Positions 41,025 to 50,285 are shown, counted from the stretch's first letter. The stretch is DNA of 64,000 nucleotides from Planctobacterium marinum (GCF_020687805.1 NZ_JAJEWQ010000002.1:62001-126000), one strand, 5' to 3'. Numbers and translations are program-made. Notes: generated by a model not told the origin, from the letters alone.

Positions 41025-42398
41025 TTAGCGAATGACCACGTACAGGGATGATTCACCACGACGCACATTCAGGGCCAGAACCCCTCTTTCAAAATCGTTC
41101 AGGTAGCGGCGCAATTCTGCTACGTTGGTGATGCGATTGCGGTTTATACCGACAATAATATCGCCCTGTTCCAGACCTAAACGGTTTGCGTATGAGTGCG
41201 GTTCAACTTCTGTGACTTCGACACCTGCTTCACCATCTTCCGTGGTACCATCGGCAAAGGTCGCGCCCTGGAATGCCGGGTGAATGTCCTGTGCCGCGAC
41301 ATTGGATTCGGTAGAGTCATCCAGGGTTACCGAAATGTCCATTTCTTTGCCTTCGCGGATCACCCCAATTTCAACAGTCGCCCCGGCGCCAAGTGTCGCG
41401 ATTTTAGCGCGTAATTCGCTGAAGCTGGATACCGAGCGACCATTCAGGGAAACAATCACGTCACCGGCTTTCAGGCCACCTTTGTCTGCGGCTGAATCCG
41501 GGGATACCTGGCTGACATAAGCCCCTTTGCTGACGCTTAAGTCCATTGCCTCAGCCAGACCAGAGTCAACATTGCCGCCCGTAATACCCAGTAATCCGCG
41601 ACGTACTTCACCAAACTGGATCAGTTGATCCACTAAGCTTTTCATCATATTGCTGGGAATGGCAAATCCGATGCCCACGTTACCGCCGGTAGGGGCAACA
41701 ATGGCAGTATTGATACCCACCAGTTGGCCTTTCAGATTCACCAGAGCACCACCGGAATTTCCGCGATTAATCGCGGCATCAGTCTGAATATAGTTTTCCA
41801 GGGCATTGATCCCCAGTGCCGAAGAACGGCTTAAAGCACTGACGATACCGGATGTTACTGTTTGCCCGATACCAAAGGGGTTGCCAATGGCCACAACAAA
41901 ATCGCCAACCCGCAGCTCATCCGAGTCTGCCAGTTTGATATCAATCAGTTTGTCGGCTTCTACTTTTAACAAAGCGATATCTGAGTCTTTGTCTTCACCG
42001 AGCTTTTTGGCTTCCAGTTCGCGACCGTCACTCAATAACACGGTGATTTCGTCGGCATTGTCGACAACATGAGCATTGGTAACGATGTAACCATTTTCAG
42101 CATCAATAATGACACCACTGCCAAGACCGGTGAATGGTTTTTCCTGCACCTGTTCTCTGGGGGAGTTAGGGCCATAAAAATAACGGAACAAATCAGGTAC
42201 CCGTTGGCGAATTTTTTGTGTGCCTTCAACAGATATGCTGACCACAGCGGGGGTGGTTTTTTCCAACATGGGTGCCAGTGTCGGCACGTCATTGTCACCA
42301 CCTAAAAAGGGCAGGGCAGCCTGGCTGGCTGAGGATAGTCCCACCACTAAACTTAGGCATATGATTCGAGTCCAGGCGGACCAAATGCGCATTTTCAT
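41025..42398 (-). CDS. degQ: Periplasmic serine endoprotease DegQ/DegP
   Basis: 457 residues with signal peptide (SLVVGLSSASQA). Catalytic triad: His in VTNAHVVDNADE, Asp in DKDSDIALLKV, Ser in INRGNSGGALVN. Two PDZ domains follow (about 260-350 and 370-455). The modest loop in the protease domain and the position upstream of degS favour DegQ over DegP. It degrades or refolds damaged envelope proteins. ATG is used (MKMRIW; an internal ATG is also possible). Confidence 0.92.
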   Translation of the reverse strand: MKMRIWSAWTRIICLSLVVGLSSASQAALPFLGGDNDVPTLAPMLEKTTPAVVSISVEGTQKIRQRVPDLFRYFYGPNSPREQVQEKPFTGLGSGVIIDAENGYIVTNAHVVDNADEITVLLSDGRELEAKKLGEDKDSDIALLKVEADKLIDIKLADSDELRVGDFVVAIGNPFGIGQTVTSGIVSALSRSSALGINALENYIQTDAAINRGNSGGALVNLKGQLVGINTAIVAPTGGNVGIGFAIPSNMMKSLVDQLIQFGEVRRGLLGITGGNVDSGLAEAMDLSVSKGAYVSQVSPDSAADKGGLKAGDVIVSLNGRSVSSFSELRAKIATLGAGATVEIGVIREGKEMDISVTLDDSTESNVAAQDIHPAFQGATFADGTTEDGEAGVEVTEVEPHSYANRLGLEQGDIIVGINRNRITNVAELRRYLNDFERGVLALNVRRGESSLYVVIR

Positions 42399-42471
42399 TG
42401 TTTCATTTTCTCCGATGATATAACTCTCATAAAGACCTGAGTGACGCGCCTAAGTTCCTAAACCCTTGCTG

Positions 42472-42903
42472 TTAAGATGTTTCAGAATGTTTTTTTGCGT
42501 CACCCGCGAACAGGCCAGATTGTCCCTCTGAGTAATCCAGAGGCTGATAATCTGTATTCCGTTCTTTTTTGGGTTCTTTCTTTTGGGTTTTCAAGTGCAA
42601 AGTGGCTTGCTGATGAAAGTACTCCAGTTGATTCAGTTCTTTGTCGGTGGTGGTTTCATCAATAATTAATTGATAGTGATTTAACTGCTCGGCCAATACT
42701 GCGCACTGCTCCTGAATTTTCCCCAGGGCAGACTGCGTTTCGGAAATATGAATGTTGGCTTGCTCGGCAATCAACTGTTTTTCTGATTTTTCTTTGGCTT
42801 CTTCATTGGCGTCAGGACGCTTTGGCTCAAAGAGTGTTTTTCCGATAAATACACCGATCCCGATACCGGCAATTAATAATACGATTCCGATTAACCAATC
42901 CAT
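42472..42903 (-). CDS. zapG: Cell-division/elongation coordination protein ZapG (YhcB)
   Basis: 143 residues from ATG at 42903 (MDWLIGIVLLIAGIGIGVFIG), with GAGGTG six bases upstream; a longer frame upstream lacks support. It has one N-terminal membrane helix, then a coiled coil (about 40-110) with many Gln/Glu, and a polar tail. This is the DUF1043 pattern; in E. coli YhcB sits next to degQ and links elongasome and divisome. Divergent from zapE. Confidence 0.88.
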   Translation of the reverse strand: MDWLIGIVLLIAGIGIGVFIGKTLFEPKRPDANEEAKEKSEKQLIAEQANIHISETQSALGKIQEQCAVLAEQLNHYQLIIDETTTDKELNQLEYFHQQATLHLKTQKKEPKKERNTDYQPLDYSEGQSGLFAGDAKKHSETS

Positions 42904-43101
42904 AATACACCTCGCTAACAACTCATTTGAGCATAACACAAATTTTAAAATACCAGCGCAATTATGCGGTTGCGGGCGGCTTTCAACAAGACGGACTTCT
43001 GCCAACAGCATATAAATTGTGCGTTAATGTGCATTTTTTATTTGTAAGCGCATATAATCAGGCGCCTTTGAACTGAACCACATTATCAGGACTGTCGGAA
43101 T

Positions 43102-44208
43102 ATGTTGCACATGACGCCGTTGGAAAAGTATCAACAAGATTTGAAATCTGCGGATTTTCAGTATGATTCGGCGCAGGAAAATGCAGTTAAAGAATTACAA
43201 CGTCTGTATGACGAATTAACTCATCCGAAGCAAAAGAAAACCTGGCGGGTAAAAATTAAAGCGGCCTTCGGAAAAGGCATGAACAAGCCCACGACCCAGG
43301 GAATTTACTTTTGGGGCGGGGTTGGGCGAGGTAAAACCTACCTGGTGGATACCTTTTATGACTGCTTGCCTGGTGAACGCAAAATGCGGGTGCATTTTCA
43401 TCGGTTTATGCACCGGGTACACAGTGAGCTGAAAACCCTGGCGGGCAAATCCGATCCACTTAAAATCGTGGCCAAACAGTTTGCCGACGAAACCGACATC
43501 ATCTGTTTTGACGAATTTTTTGTGTCAGACATAACCGATGCCATGATCCTGGGCACCCTGATGGAAGAATTGTTTGCTCAGGGAATTGTGTTGGTGGCCA
43601 CCTCCAATATTGAGCCGCAGGGGTTGTACCGCAATGGTCTGCAGCGGGCGCGTTTTTTACCTGCTATCGATTTGATTGAGCAGAATACCCGCATCATCAA
43701 TGTTGACAGCGGCGTTGACTATCGTCTGCGCACCCTGGAGCAGGCGGAAATTTATCATTATCCGCTGGATGATGATGCAGATAAAAACCTGCATCATTAT
43801 TTTGGACAACTGGCCCCGGAATCCTGCGAAACTGAGGCGATGCTGAACATTGCCGGGCGACAGGTTCAGGCCGAGCGCAATGCCGATGGCGTGGTGATGT
43901 TTGAGTTTGATGTATTGTGCGGTGGACCTCGCAGCCAAACCGATTATATGGAGATAAGCCGTTGTTATCATTCGGTACTGCTGGCCAACGTCAAACAAAT
44001 GAATCAACAGGTGGATGATATCGCCCGTCGTTTTATCGCCATGGTGGATGAGTTTTATGAGCGCAACGTAAAATTGATTATCTCTGCCGAGGTGGCCATT
44101 GACGAACTTTATACTCAGGGGCAGCTTTCATTTGAGTTTAAGCGTTGCATCAGCCGGTTAAAGGAAATGCAATCTCATGATTATCTCGCAACTCAGCATC
44201 TGCCTTAG
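43102..44208 (+). CDS. zapE: Cell division ATPase ZapE
   Basis: 368 residues, AFG1-like P-loop ATPase. Walker A GGVGRGKTYLVDTFYDCLP, then RVHFHRFMHRVHSEL and Walker B DIICFDEFFVSDITDAMIL. ZapE acts on FtsZ rings during late division and stress. Located just upstream of rplM-rpsI, the conserved position. Two ATG codons nine bases apart could start it. Confidence 0.95.
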   Translation: MLHMTPLEKYQQDLKSADFQYDSAQENAVKELQRLYDELTHPKQKKTWRVKIKAAFGKGMNKPTTQGIYFWGGVGRGKTYLVDTFYDCLPGERKMRVHFHRFMHRVHSELKTLAGKSDPLKIVAKQFADETDIICFDEFFVSDITDAMILGTLMEELFAQGIVLVATSNIEPQGLYRNGLQRARFLPAIDLIEQNTRIINVDSGVDYRLRTLEQAEIYHYPLDDDADKNLHHYFGQLAPESCETEAMLNIAGRQVQAERNADGVVMFEFDVLCGGPRSQTDYMEISRCYHSVLLANVKQMNQQVDDIARRFIAMVDEFYERNVKLIISAEVAIDELYTQGQLSFEFKRCISRLKEMQSHDYLATQHLP

Positions 44209-44342
44209 AGGGAAATCATTGCTGGTGTGACTTGTGTCAGGCGGCGCGGGTAGCCGTTAGCACTTTGCTTGCCTGCTCGAAGATAAATGGCATGTTTGCC
44301 CAACAGCAGCCCGCTCAGGTGAAAAAAGCTTAAAATTTAAAC

Positions 44343-44370
44343 GTGCTTTTACGATTAAAATCTGTATAAT
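44343..44370 (+). promoter_or_regulatory. Candidate sigma-70 promoter of rplM-rpsI
   Basis: A consensus -10 TATAAT (44365-44370) is followed at once by a G+C-rich CGCGCCCTGCCC discriminator, a usual feature of ribosomal-protein promoters. The -35 (GTGCTT, 44343-44348, spacing 16) is poor. Confidence 0.55.
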
Positions 44371-44410
44371 TCGCGCCCTGCCCGTTAATGGCAACAGGGA
44401 ATGTGCCGAA

Positions 44411-44500
44411 ATTGAACCGACTCGAAGGGGTTTTTCGTTCAATAGCATGGCGACTGTTATCCGGTTTGAGGTAACAGATTTTTTTGAATCAAATCTTTTT
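44411..44500 (+). promoter_or_regulatory. Structured 5' leader of rplM
   Basis: Three stems in series before the start codon: ATTGAAC/GTTCAAT (44411-44443), TGTTA-CC/GG-TAACA (44455-44476) and AGATTT/AAATCT (44476-44496). The last is followed by a run of T, like an attenuator. The rplM-rpsI messages of gammaproteobacteria are autogenously controlled, so this may be the site; no family match was tested. Confidence 0.45.
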
Positions 44501-44512
44501 GGGTAAAGATTA

Positions 44513-44941
44513 ATGAAAACTTTTGTAGCAACACCAAGCACGATCAAACGTGAGTGGTTCGTGGTAGACGCCACAGACAAAACTTTAGGACGTTTAGCAA
44601 CTGAGATTGCTCGTCGTCTTCGTGGCAAGCATAAGCCAGAGTATACTCCTCACATGGATACTGGCGATTACATCGTAGTAGTAAATGTTGAGAAGCTGAC
44701 TGTTACTGGTAACAAAGCTCAAGACAAGATGTATTACTCGCACTCTGGTTATCCAGGCGGCCTGAAAGAGACTAACTTCTCTAAATTACAGGCACACAAG
44801 CCAGAAATGATTTTGGAAAAAGCGGTTAAAGGCATGCTGCCCAGAGGTCCTTTGGGTCGTGCAATGTTCCGTAAATTGAAAGTTTACGCTGGTGCTGAGC
44901 ATAATCATGTTGCTCAACAACCTACAGTGTTAGATATTTAA
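44513..44941 (+). CDS. rplM: 50S ribosomal protein L13
   Basis: 142 residues, exactly the E. coli length. Motifs: [42 protein letters not shown]-type N-terminal block, [13 protein letters not shown], and the [24 protein letters not shown] block. L13 is an early 23S-binding protein. Codon use is strongly biased to the highly expressed set (GTA/GTT, CGT, GCT) unlike neighbours. Confidence 0.98.
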   Translation: MKTFVATPSTIKREWFVVDATDKTLGRLATEIARRLRGKHKPEYTPHMDTGDYIVVVNVEKLTVTGNKAQDKMYYSHSGYPGGLKETNFSKLQAHKPEMILEKAVKGMLPRGPLGRAMFRKLKVYAGAEHNHVAQQPTVLDI

Positions 44942-44953
44942 GGAGCATAGATA

Positions 44954-45346
44954 ATGGCTGTAAATCAATATTATGGTACTGGACGTCGTAAAAGCTCTAC
45001 TGCACGTGTATTTTTACGTGCGGGCACTGGCAACATCGTAGTTAACAAGCGTCCACTGGATGAGTTCTTTGGTCGTGAAACTGCACGTATGGTTGTTCGT
45101 CAACCGCTTGAGCTGGTTGAAATGAGCGACAAATTTGACCTGTACGTTACTGTTAAAGGTGGCGGTATCAGTGGTCAGGCAGGTGCTATCCGTCACGGTA
45201 TCACTCGTGCATTAATGGAATTCGACGAAACTTTACGTCCTGCATTGCGCAAAGCTGGCTTCGTTACTCGTGACGCTCGTCGCGTTGAACGTAAGAAAGT
45301 GGGTCTGCATAAAGCACGTAAGCGTCCACAATTCTCCAAGCGTTAA
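44954..45346 (+). CDS. rpsI: 30S ribosomal protein S9
   Basis: 130 residues, standard length. [21 protein letters not shown] at the start and the invariant C-terminal [17 protein letters not shown] tail that reaches the ribosomal P site. AGGAG precedes ATG. Co-transcribed with rplM (12 bp gap) and closed by a strong terminator. Confidence 0.98.
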   Translation: MAVNQYYGTGRRKSSTARVFLRAGTGNIVVNKRPLDEFFGRETARMVVRQPLELVEMSDKFDLYVTVKGGGISGQAGAIRHGITRALMEFDETLRPALRKAGFVTRDARRVERKKVGLHKARKRPQFSKR

Positions 45347-45362
45347 TTTTTCGCTTTTTGTC

Positions 45363-45390
45363 AAAAACCCGACTTCATGTCGGGTTTTTT
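45363..45390 (+). terminator. Rho-independent terminator after rpsI
   Basis: AAAAACCCGAC (45363-45373), loop TTCAT, GTCGGGTTTTT (45379-45389): 11 paired bases running into T residues. Confidence 0.9.
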
Positions 45391-45629
45391 GTTTTTTATT
45401 GCTACACTTAGGCCGATGTTAGGCCAACCGATATCCCTTCAGGTATTTCACGATAACCTGTAAAAAGCCTGTCAATCGTGACTAATTCGTTGTTTTGACC
45501 ATGAATTCCTTGTGTTGAGTGTGGTTTTTCTTTTATCATTTTGGCCGACTTGGAAAAGCTTTATATTTACTTACAAATATCTGGCAAGAAAACAATAACT
45601 CACTATATCCGACCTCTGGAGTAAAGTGG

Positions 45630-46223
45630 ATGAGCAATGCGCCCGTAGATAATGGCCGGCGTCGATTTCTGACAGTGTCTACCTGTGTGGTAGGTGGTGT
45701 TGGTGCAGTCGGAGCTGCCGTTCCTTTTATCGCTTCCTGGAATCCGAGTGCCCGTGCGAAAGCAGCCGGTGCCGATGTGGAAGTAGACATCAGTAAATTA
45801 GAACCCGGCCAACTTATGCGAGTTGAATGGCGTTCAAAGCCCGTGTGGATAGTACGTCGCACACAAGAGGTTTTGGATGCGCTGGCGGGTCATGAGGATC
45901 AATTACGCGATCCTGAATCCGTAGAACCACAGCAACCTGTGTTCGCCGCAAACCGTCACCGCTCTTTGAAAGAGGAATATCTGGTGTTAGTGGGTGTTTG
46001 TACTCACCTGGGTTGTTCACCACAGCATCTGAAAGACGGTGCCTTTGCTGAATATGTGGAAGGTGTTCCTGAGGGCTTCTTCTGCCCGTGCCATGGCTCT
46101 AAGTTTGATATGGCTGGTCGTGTTTTCCAAAGCGTACCTGCGCCACTCAACCTGGTGGTACCGCCATATCAGTTTCTGGATGACAACCGGGTATTGATCG
46201 GTTCAGAAGCGGAGGTAGCATAA
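45630..46223 (+). CDS. petA: Ubiquinol-cytochrome c reductase Rieske iron-sulfur subunit
   Basis: 197 residues from the ATG at 45630 (MSNAPVDNGRRRFL), eight bases after GGAG; an open frame extends upstream but lacks a start with a ribosome site. The twin-Arg-like NGRRRFLTVST is followed by one membrane helix. The 2Fe-2S site is CTHLGC...CPCHGS. It moves from quinol to cytochrome c1 in the bc1 complex. Next gene starts one base after its stop. Confidence 0.96.
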   Translation: MSNAPVDNGRRRFLTVSTCVVGGVGAVGAAVPFIASWNPSARAKAAGADVEVDISKLEPGQLMRVEWRSKPVWIVRRTQEVLDALAGHEDQLRDPESVEPQQPVFAANRHRSLKEEYLVLVGVCTHLGCSPQHLKDGAFAEYVEGVPEGFFCPCHGSKFDMAGRVFQSVPAPLNLVVPPYQFLDDNRVLIGSEAEVA

Positions 46224-46224
46224 T

Positions 46225-47493
46225 ATGTGGAAAAACTTACTCGACTGGATTGAATACCGAATTCCAATGATGCGCGTTGCGAATATGCACGCGATCCAAT
46301 ATCCGGCACCCAAAAATATGAATTTTTGGTATGTGTTTGGTTTTCTTGCCACCATCGTTTTAGTTAATCAGATCGTTACAGGTATCTGGTTAACCATGAA
46401 CTTCGAACCTTCTGCCGAGCGCGCTTTTGCCTCAGTGGAATACATCATGCGTGAAGTCGACTACGGCTGGATGCTGCGTTATATGCACTCCACAGGTGCA
46501 TCTGCATTCTTTGTGGTGGTGTACATGCACATGTTCCGGGGCATGATTTATGGCTCCTATCAAAAACCGCGAGAGCTGATCTGGCTGTTCGGTATGTTTA
46601 TCTATCTGGCGTTAATGGCCGAAGCCTTCATGGGTTATGTATTGCCCTGGGGTCAGATGTCTTACTGGGGCGCACAGGTTATCGTATCCCTGTTCGGTGC
46701 TATTCCGGTGATTGGTCCTGATCTGGTGATTTGGATTCAGGGGGATTATGTTATCTCCGGTGCCACATTAAACCGTTTCTTCGCCCTGCACGTCATAGCA
46801 CTACCGCTGGTTATCGTAATTCTGGTATTTCTGCATATCGTGGCCCTGCACGAAGTGGGCTCGAACAACCCGGATGGCATTGATGTTAAAAAGCCAAAAG
46901 GCACACTACCGGAAGAAGAGAAAACCGACTTTACCATCCATGAGTACTACACTAATCGCTATGATTACACCAAGGATGTGATTCCGTTCTTCCCTCATAT
47001 CGTATTGAAAGATATGGTGGCCTTCTGTTTCTTCCTCGCTGCATTTAGTTATGTGATGTTCTTTAATCCGGATATGGGCGGTTACTTCCTTGAGCATCCT
47101 AATTTTGAAATTGCTAACCCGCTGAAGACGCCTGAGCATATCTTCCCGGTTTGGTACTTCACGCCTTTCTACGCCATATTGAAAGCCGTACCTGATAAGC
47201 TTTTGGGTGTTATCGCTATGTTTGCAGCCATTATCATGTTGGTATTATTGCCCTGGATAGACCGCGGTAAGGTACGTTCATGGCGCTATCGTTGTGGCCT
47301 GCACAAATGGAATCTGATTGTGTTTGCGATTGTCTTTATCTTCCTGGGTTATCTGGGCGGTACGCCACAGGAAAACTGGAAGATTACTGCTTCGCAGATT
47401 GCGACTGTAATGTACTTTGGCTTCTTTGGTTTGCTGTGGTTATACAGTAAAAATGAAGACACCAAGCCATTACCAGAAAGGGTGACGAAATAA
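46225..47493 (+). CDS. petB: Cytochrome b of the bc1 complex
   Basis: 422 residues, eight membrane helices. Heme-binding His pairs are in RYMHSTGASAFFVVVYMHMFRG and FFALHVIALPLVIVILVFLHIVALHEVGSNNP; the Qo-site PEWY-type motif reads PVWYFTPFYAIL, since the usual E is V here. It holds the low- and high-potential hemes and both quinone sites. Overlaps petC by one base. Confidence 0.97.
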   Translation: MWKNLLDWIEYRIPMMRVANMHAIQYPAPKNMNFWYVFGFLATIVLVNQIVTGIWLTMNFEPSAERAFASVEYIMREVDYGWMLRYMHSTGASAFFVVVYMHMFRGMIYGSYQKPRELIWLFGMFIYLALMAEAFMGYVLPWGQMSYWGAQVIVSLFGAIPVIGPDLVIWIQGDYVISGATLNRFFALHVIALPLVIVILVFLHIVALHEVGSNNPDGIDVKKPKGTLPEEEKTDFTIHEYYTNRYDYTKDVIPFFPHIVLKDMVAFCFFLAAFSYVMFFNPDMGGYFLEHPNFEIANPLKTPEHIFPVWYFTPFYAILKAVPDKLLGVIAMFAAIIMLVLLPWIDRGKVRSWRYRCGLHKWNLIVFAIVFIFLGYLGGTPQENWKITASQIATVMYFGFFGLLWLYSKNEDTKPLPERVTK

Positions 47494-48239
47494 TGATTAA
47501 GCACATAAAAAATACCCTTATTGCTGCGCTGATTGCTGTTCCATCGATGGTCTTTGCGGCTGGCAGCAACTACCCGCTGGATCACGCAGACTATGATTTA
47601 ACTGATAAAGCCTCATTGCAAAATGGCGCTAAGTTATTCATGAACTACTGCCTGGGTTGTCACCAGATGCAGTATCAGCGTTACCAACGCACTTTTAACG
47701 ATTTAGGCATTCCCGAAGAGCTGGGCCAGGAACATTTACAGTTCACGGGTGAGAAAGTGTCTGATTACATTCGTTCTGCAATGCCCACTGAGTCGGCAGC
47801 AGAATGGTTCGGTGCGCCGCCTCCGGATTTAACTCTGGTTGCCCGAGTACGCGGTGCAGACTGGTTGTACACTTATCTGAGAACTTTCTATGTTGATGAA
47901 AGCCGCCCGTTCGGTGTTAACAACATGGTGTTCCCGGAAGTTGGTATGCCGCACGTACTGCAGGAGTTACAAGGTACACCGTCTAAAACCACCGAAAAGC
48001 GTATGGTTGACGGTGAAATGGTGGACCGTTACGTCGGCATCAAAAGCGACGGTACAGGTGAGCTGAGCCCGTCTGAATACGATGCTGCAATGCTGGATCT
48101 GGTTAATTTCCTGGTTTACACCGGGGAGCCTATGCAGCTGGAGCGTAAAGCTATTGGTAAATGGGTCCTGGTATTTATTTTGGTACTGTTCGTATTTGTT
48201 TACCTGCTGAAGAAAGATTATTGGAGAGAAGTGCATTAA
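47493..48239 (+). CDS. petC: Cytochrome c1
   Basis: 248 residues with a signal peptide (IAALIAVPSMVFA). Heme c attaches at CLGCHQMQY; the Met ligand is likely in VFPEVGMPHVL. A C-terminal anchor helix (WVLVFILVLFVFVYLL) ends in KKDYWREVH. It passes electrons to soluble cytochrome c. Last gene of petABC, followed by a terminator. Confidence 0.97.
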   Translation: MIKHIKNTLIAALIAVPSMVFAAGSNYPLDHADYDLTDKASLQNGAKLFMNYCLGCHQMQYQRYQRTFNDLGIPEELGQEHLQFTGEKVSDYIRSAMPTESAAEWFGAPPPDLTLVARVRGADWLYTYLRTFYVDESRPFGVNNMVFPEVGMPHVLQELQGTPSKTTEKRMVDGEMVDRYVGIKSDGTGELSPSEYDAAMLDLVNFLVYTGEPMQLERKAIGKWVLVFILVLFVFVYLLKKDYWREVH

Positions 48240-48262
48240 TCTTGCTTCAAATCGTGTAGAAT

Positions 48263-48289
48263 AAAAAAGGGGCAACGCTGCCCCTTTTT
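48263..48289 (+). terminator. Rho-independent terminator after petC
   Basis: AAAAAAGGGGCA, loop ACGC, TGCCCCTTTTT. The 11-bp stem is followed by G and TG-TTT. Confidence 0.85.
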
Positions 48290-48377
48290 GTGTTTAGTTT
48301 TGAGAGTTAGCGTCTCACAATACTGGCCGCCTAATAAGCCGGACAGTGAACAGATTGAGTTTTGTGGAGGATAATGA

Positions 48378-49010
48378 ATGGCGGTAGCCACTAACAAACG
48401 TTCTATTATGACGTTGTTTTCGGACACCCTGGATATTTACAGTCACCAGGTGCGTATTGTACTTGCGGAAAAAGGTGTTGCGGTTGAAATCGGGTATGCA
48501 GATCCTAACAATCTGCCAGAAGATTTATTACAACTGAACCCTTATGGCACGGTACCAACCCTCATCGACAGAGAATTGGTGCTCTATACTGCGCATATCA
48601 TAATGGAATATCTGGATGAGCGTTTTCCTCACCCGCCATTGATGCCAGTTTACCCGGTATCTCGCGGTCAGAGCCGTCTGATGATGCACCGTATTGAAAA
48701 TGACTGGTACACCGTAGCGGCAAAGATTATGAAAGGCGAAGGCGACGTTCAGGCGCATCGCAATGAGTTACGCGAGTCTATTTTGGCATTGGCACCACTG
48801 TTCGCAGAGCAGCCTTACTTCATGAGTGAAGAATTCAGTCTGGTGGACTGCTATCTTGCTCCGCTGTTGTGGCGTTTGCCGGCATTGGGTATTGAGCTCA
48901 ATGGCAACGGCAGCCGCGAAGTGAAAAACTACATGAATCGCGTTTTCGAACGTGAATCATTCAAGGCATCCCTGACTGATCAGGAACGTGAAATTCACAA
49001 TCCACTTTAA
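48378..49010 (+). CDS. sspA: Stringent starvation protein A
   Basis: 210 residues, glutathione-transferase fold without enzymatic Ser/Cys: MTLFSDTLDIYSHQVRIVLAEKGV, NPYGTVPTLIDRELVLYTAHIIMEYLDERFPHPPLMPVYPV, and the SspA-typical YPVSRGQSRL. SspA binds RNA polymerase with sigma-70 and changes promoter choice in starvation and acid stress. Good GGAGG before ATG. Followed by sspB. Confidence 0.96.
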   Translation: MAVATNKRSIMTLFSDTLDIYSHQVRIVLAEKGVAVEIGYADPNNLPEDLLQLNPYGTVPTLIDRELVLYTAHIIMEYLDERFPHPPLMPVYPVSRGQSRLMMHRIENDWYTVAAKIMKGEGDVQAHRNELRESILALAPLFAEQPYFMSEEFSLVDCYLAPLLWRLPALGIELNGNGSREVKNYMNRVFERESFKASLTDQEREIHNPL

Positions 49011-49037
49011 TGCTTGAATGGTAAAACGACAGTGAAT

Positions 49038-49484
49038 ATGACATCAAACCGTCCCTATCTGATACGTGCTTACTACGAATGGATAGTGGATAACAATTTG
49101 ACGCCTCATCTGGTGGTCGATGCAACTTTTAAAGGTGTGATCGTGCCTGATGAGTACGTCAAAGACGGACAAATCGTACTCAATGTTTCGCCGTCGGCCT
49201 GTGGTAATTTACTGATAGGTGATGTGGACATTGAATTTGATGCCCGATTTTCTGGAGTGCCCAGGCACCTAGTGGTGCCTGCAAGTGCAGTGTTGGCTAT
49301 TTATGCCAGAGAGAATGGTGCCGGCACCATGTTTCCAAGAGAAGAGAAACACGGACAAACCGACTCCGCCGACACTGAGCTGGATTCATTAAAAAGCGTG
49401 CTGGAAGAGGGGGATTCTGACGGTAACGACGATGATCCACCAAAGCCGCCAAGAGGACGGCCCACGTTGAAAGTGGTAAAATAA
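49038..49484 (+). CDS. sspB: ClpXP adaptor SspB
   Basis: 148 residues from ATG at 49038 (MTSNRPYLIRAYYEWIVDNNLTPHLVVD); a GTG at 49032 is an alternative. The SsrA-tag-binding core (GQIVLNVSPSACGNLLIGD, VPASAVLAIYARENGAGTMF) is followed by a flexible acidic linker and the ClpX-binding tail PPRGRPTLKVVK. It delivers ssrA-tagged and other substrates to ClpXP. The ribosome site is weak, consistent with coupling to sspA. Confidence 0.95.
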   Translation: MTSNRPYLIRAYYEWIVDNNLTPHLVVDATFKGVIVPDEYVKDGQIVLNVSPSACGNLLIGDVDIEFDARFSGVPRHLVVPASAVLAIYARENGAGTMFPREEKHGQTDSADTELDSLKSVLEEGDSDGNDDDPPKPPRGRPTLKVVK

Positions 49485-49489
49485 TTATC

Positions 49490-49517
49490 AAAGGCGCCTG
49501 CGGCGCCTTTTATTTTT
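49490..49517 (+). terminator. Rho-independent terminator after sspB
   Basis: AAAGGCGCC, loop TGC, GGCGCCTTTT then ATTTTT. Strong GC stem with a T-rich tail. Confidence 0.85.
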
Positions 49518-49540
49518 GCGCTATGTTGCCGGAGACTCTA

Positions 49541-49888
49541 ATGACCACCCTGAGACGCCTCTTAATGGCCCTGTTGCCGCTGCAATCACTGTTTACCGTT
49601 ACTGCCCTGCTGACCTTTTTAAGCGTGCTCTATGTGCTATTGTTGGCCGGGAATGACTATCAGTCCTGGCTACTGCCTCTGGTTATGCTGTTTGCCTGGA
49701 GTGCATCCATTGCCTTTACCTTGCAAGGACACCGTTTCTTACAGGGGGTTAATACCCCCCAGACATTCTGGCAAAAGATAAAGCTTAAGCTGGTAACTGG
49801 GCTTGTCAGGCTACTGGAGTTGTTATTTATGCTTACTTGCGCAATATTGCTGTGGCTGAGTGTGAGGGCATTAGGAATGCTGTTTTAG
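49541..49888 (+). CDS. Small membrane protein of unknown function
   Basis: 115 residues from the ATG at 49541, six bases after GGAG; an ATG 18 bases upstream lacks a site. Three hydrophobic segments are visible (about 16-36, 40-62, 85-110) with the amphipathic stretch QGVNTPQTFWQKIKLKLV between the second and third. No family recognised. It lies after the sspB terminator, at the left edge of what looks like an inserted region. Confidence 0.55.
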   Translation: MTTLRRLLMALLPLQSLFTVTALLTFLSVLYVLLLAGNDYQSWLLPLVMLFAWSASIAFTLQGHRFLQGVNTPQTFWQKIKLKLVTGLVRLLELLFMLTCAILLWLSVRALGMLF

Positions 49889-49890
49889 CT

Positions 49891-50285
49891 TTATCCAAAA
49901 CCCACGTAATAGCCACTGATCAGGCGCTCTGTATTGATATCCTTTACTGAGCGGAAAGTTGCATTCAGGTAAGGCGTCTGATGTATAGCGCTACTTATAA
50001 AATCGAAATGACGAAACTGGCACGATAGTTCGATAATACGGCTAAGTAGCAGGTAGTTGGTGTTGGAGTACTGGTACTGGCTATGTGGTGCAAAAATTTG
50101 CCAGACCGTAGCGCTGCTGCACCAACATTCTAAGCGCAATGATGTTTGCGTTCGGCAAAGTGTTGGCGTGCTGCGGTAGTAGCTCACTCAATTGGTTATC
50201 AGGTGACAGCTTGTATGCACTAATTAATTTAGTGATTGCGACCACCTATGCAGTTTATCAAAACTGGCAATTTAAATTGTTTTGT
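49891..50285 (-). pseudogene. Decayed serine hydrolase (class C beta-lactamase fold)
   Basis: Read on the minus strand through at least two frame changes, pieces of one family appear in order: QFKL then SFDKL (the SxxK nucleophile region), VVAITKLISAYKLSPDNQ, LSELLPQHANTLPN, ALRMLVQQRYGLANF (normally ..LLxHxSGLxxF), then after a deletion of roughly 50 residues FAPHSQYQYSNTNYLLL (the YxN motif), and finally NTERLISGYYVGFG before a stop. The HxG/KTG motif and the C-terminal third are missing. It follows the sensor kinase gene on the same strand and was probably the last gene of that operon. Confidence 0.75.

Noticed and set aside
49891-50187. 98-codon minus-strand frame taken as a gene
   Set aside because: Its YSNTNY stretch shows it to be part of a frameshifted, truncated serine hydrolase, so it is listed as a pseudogene.
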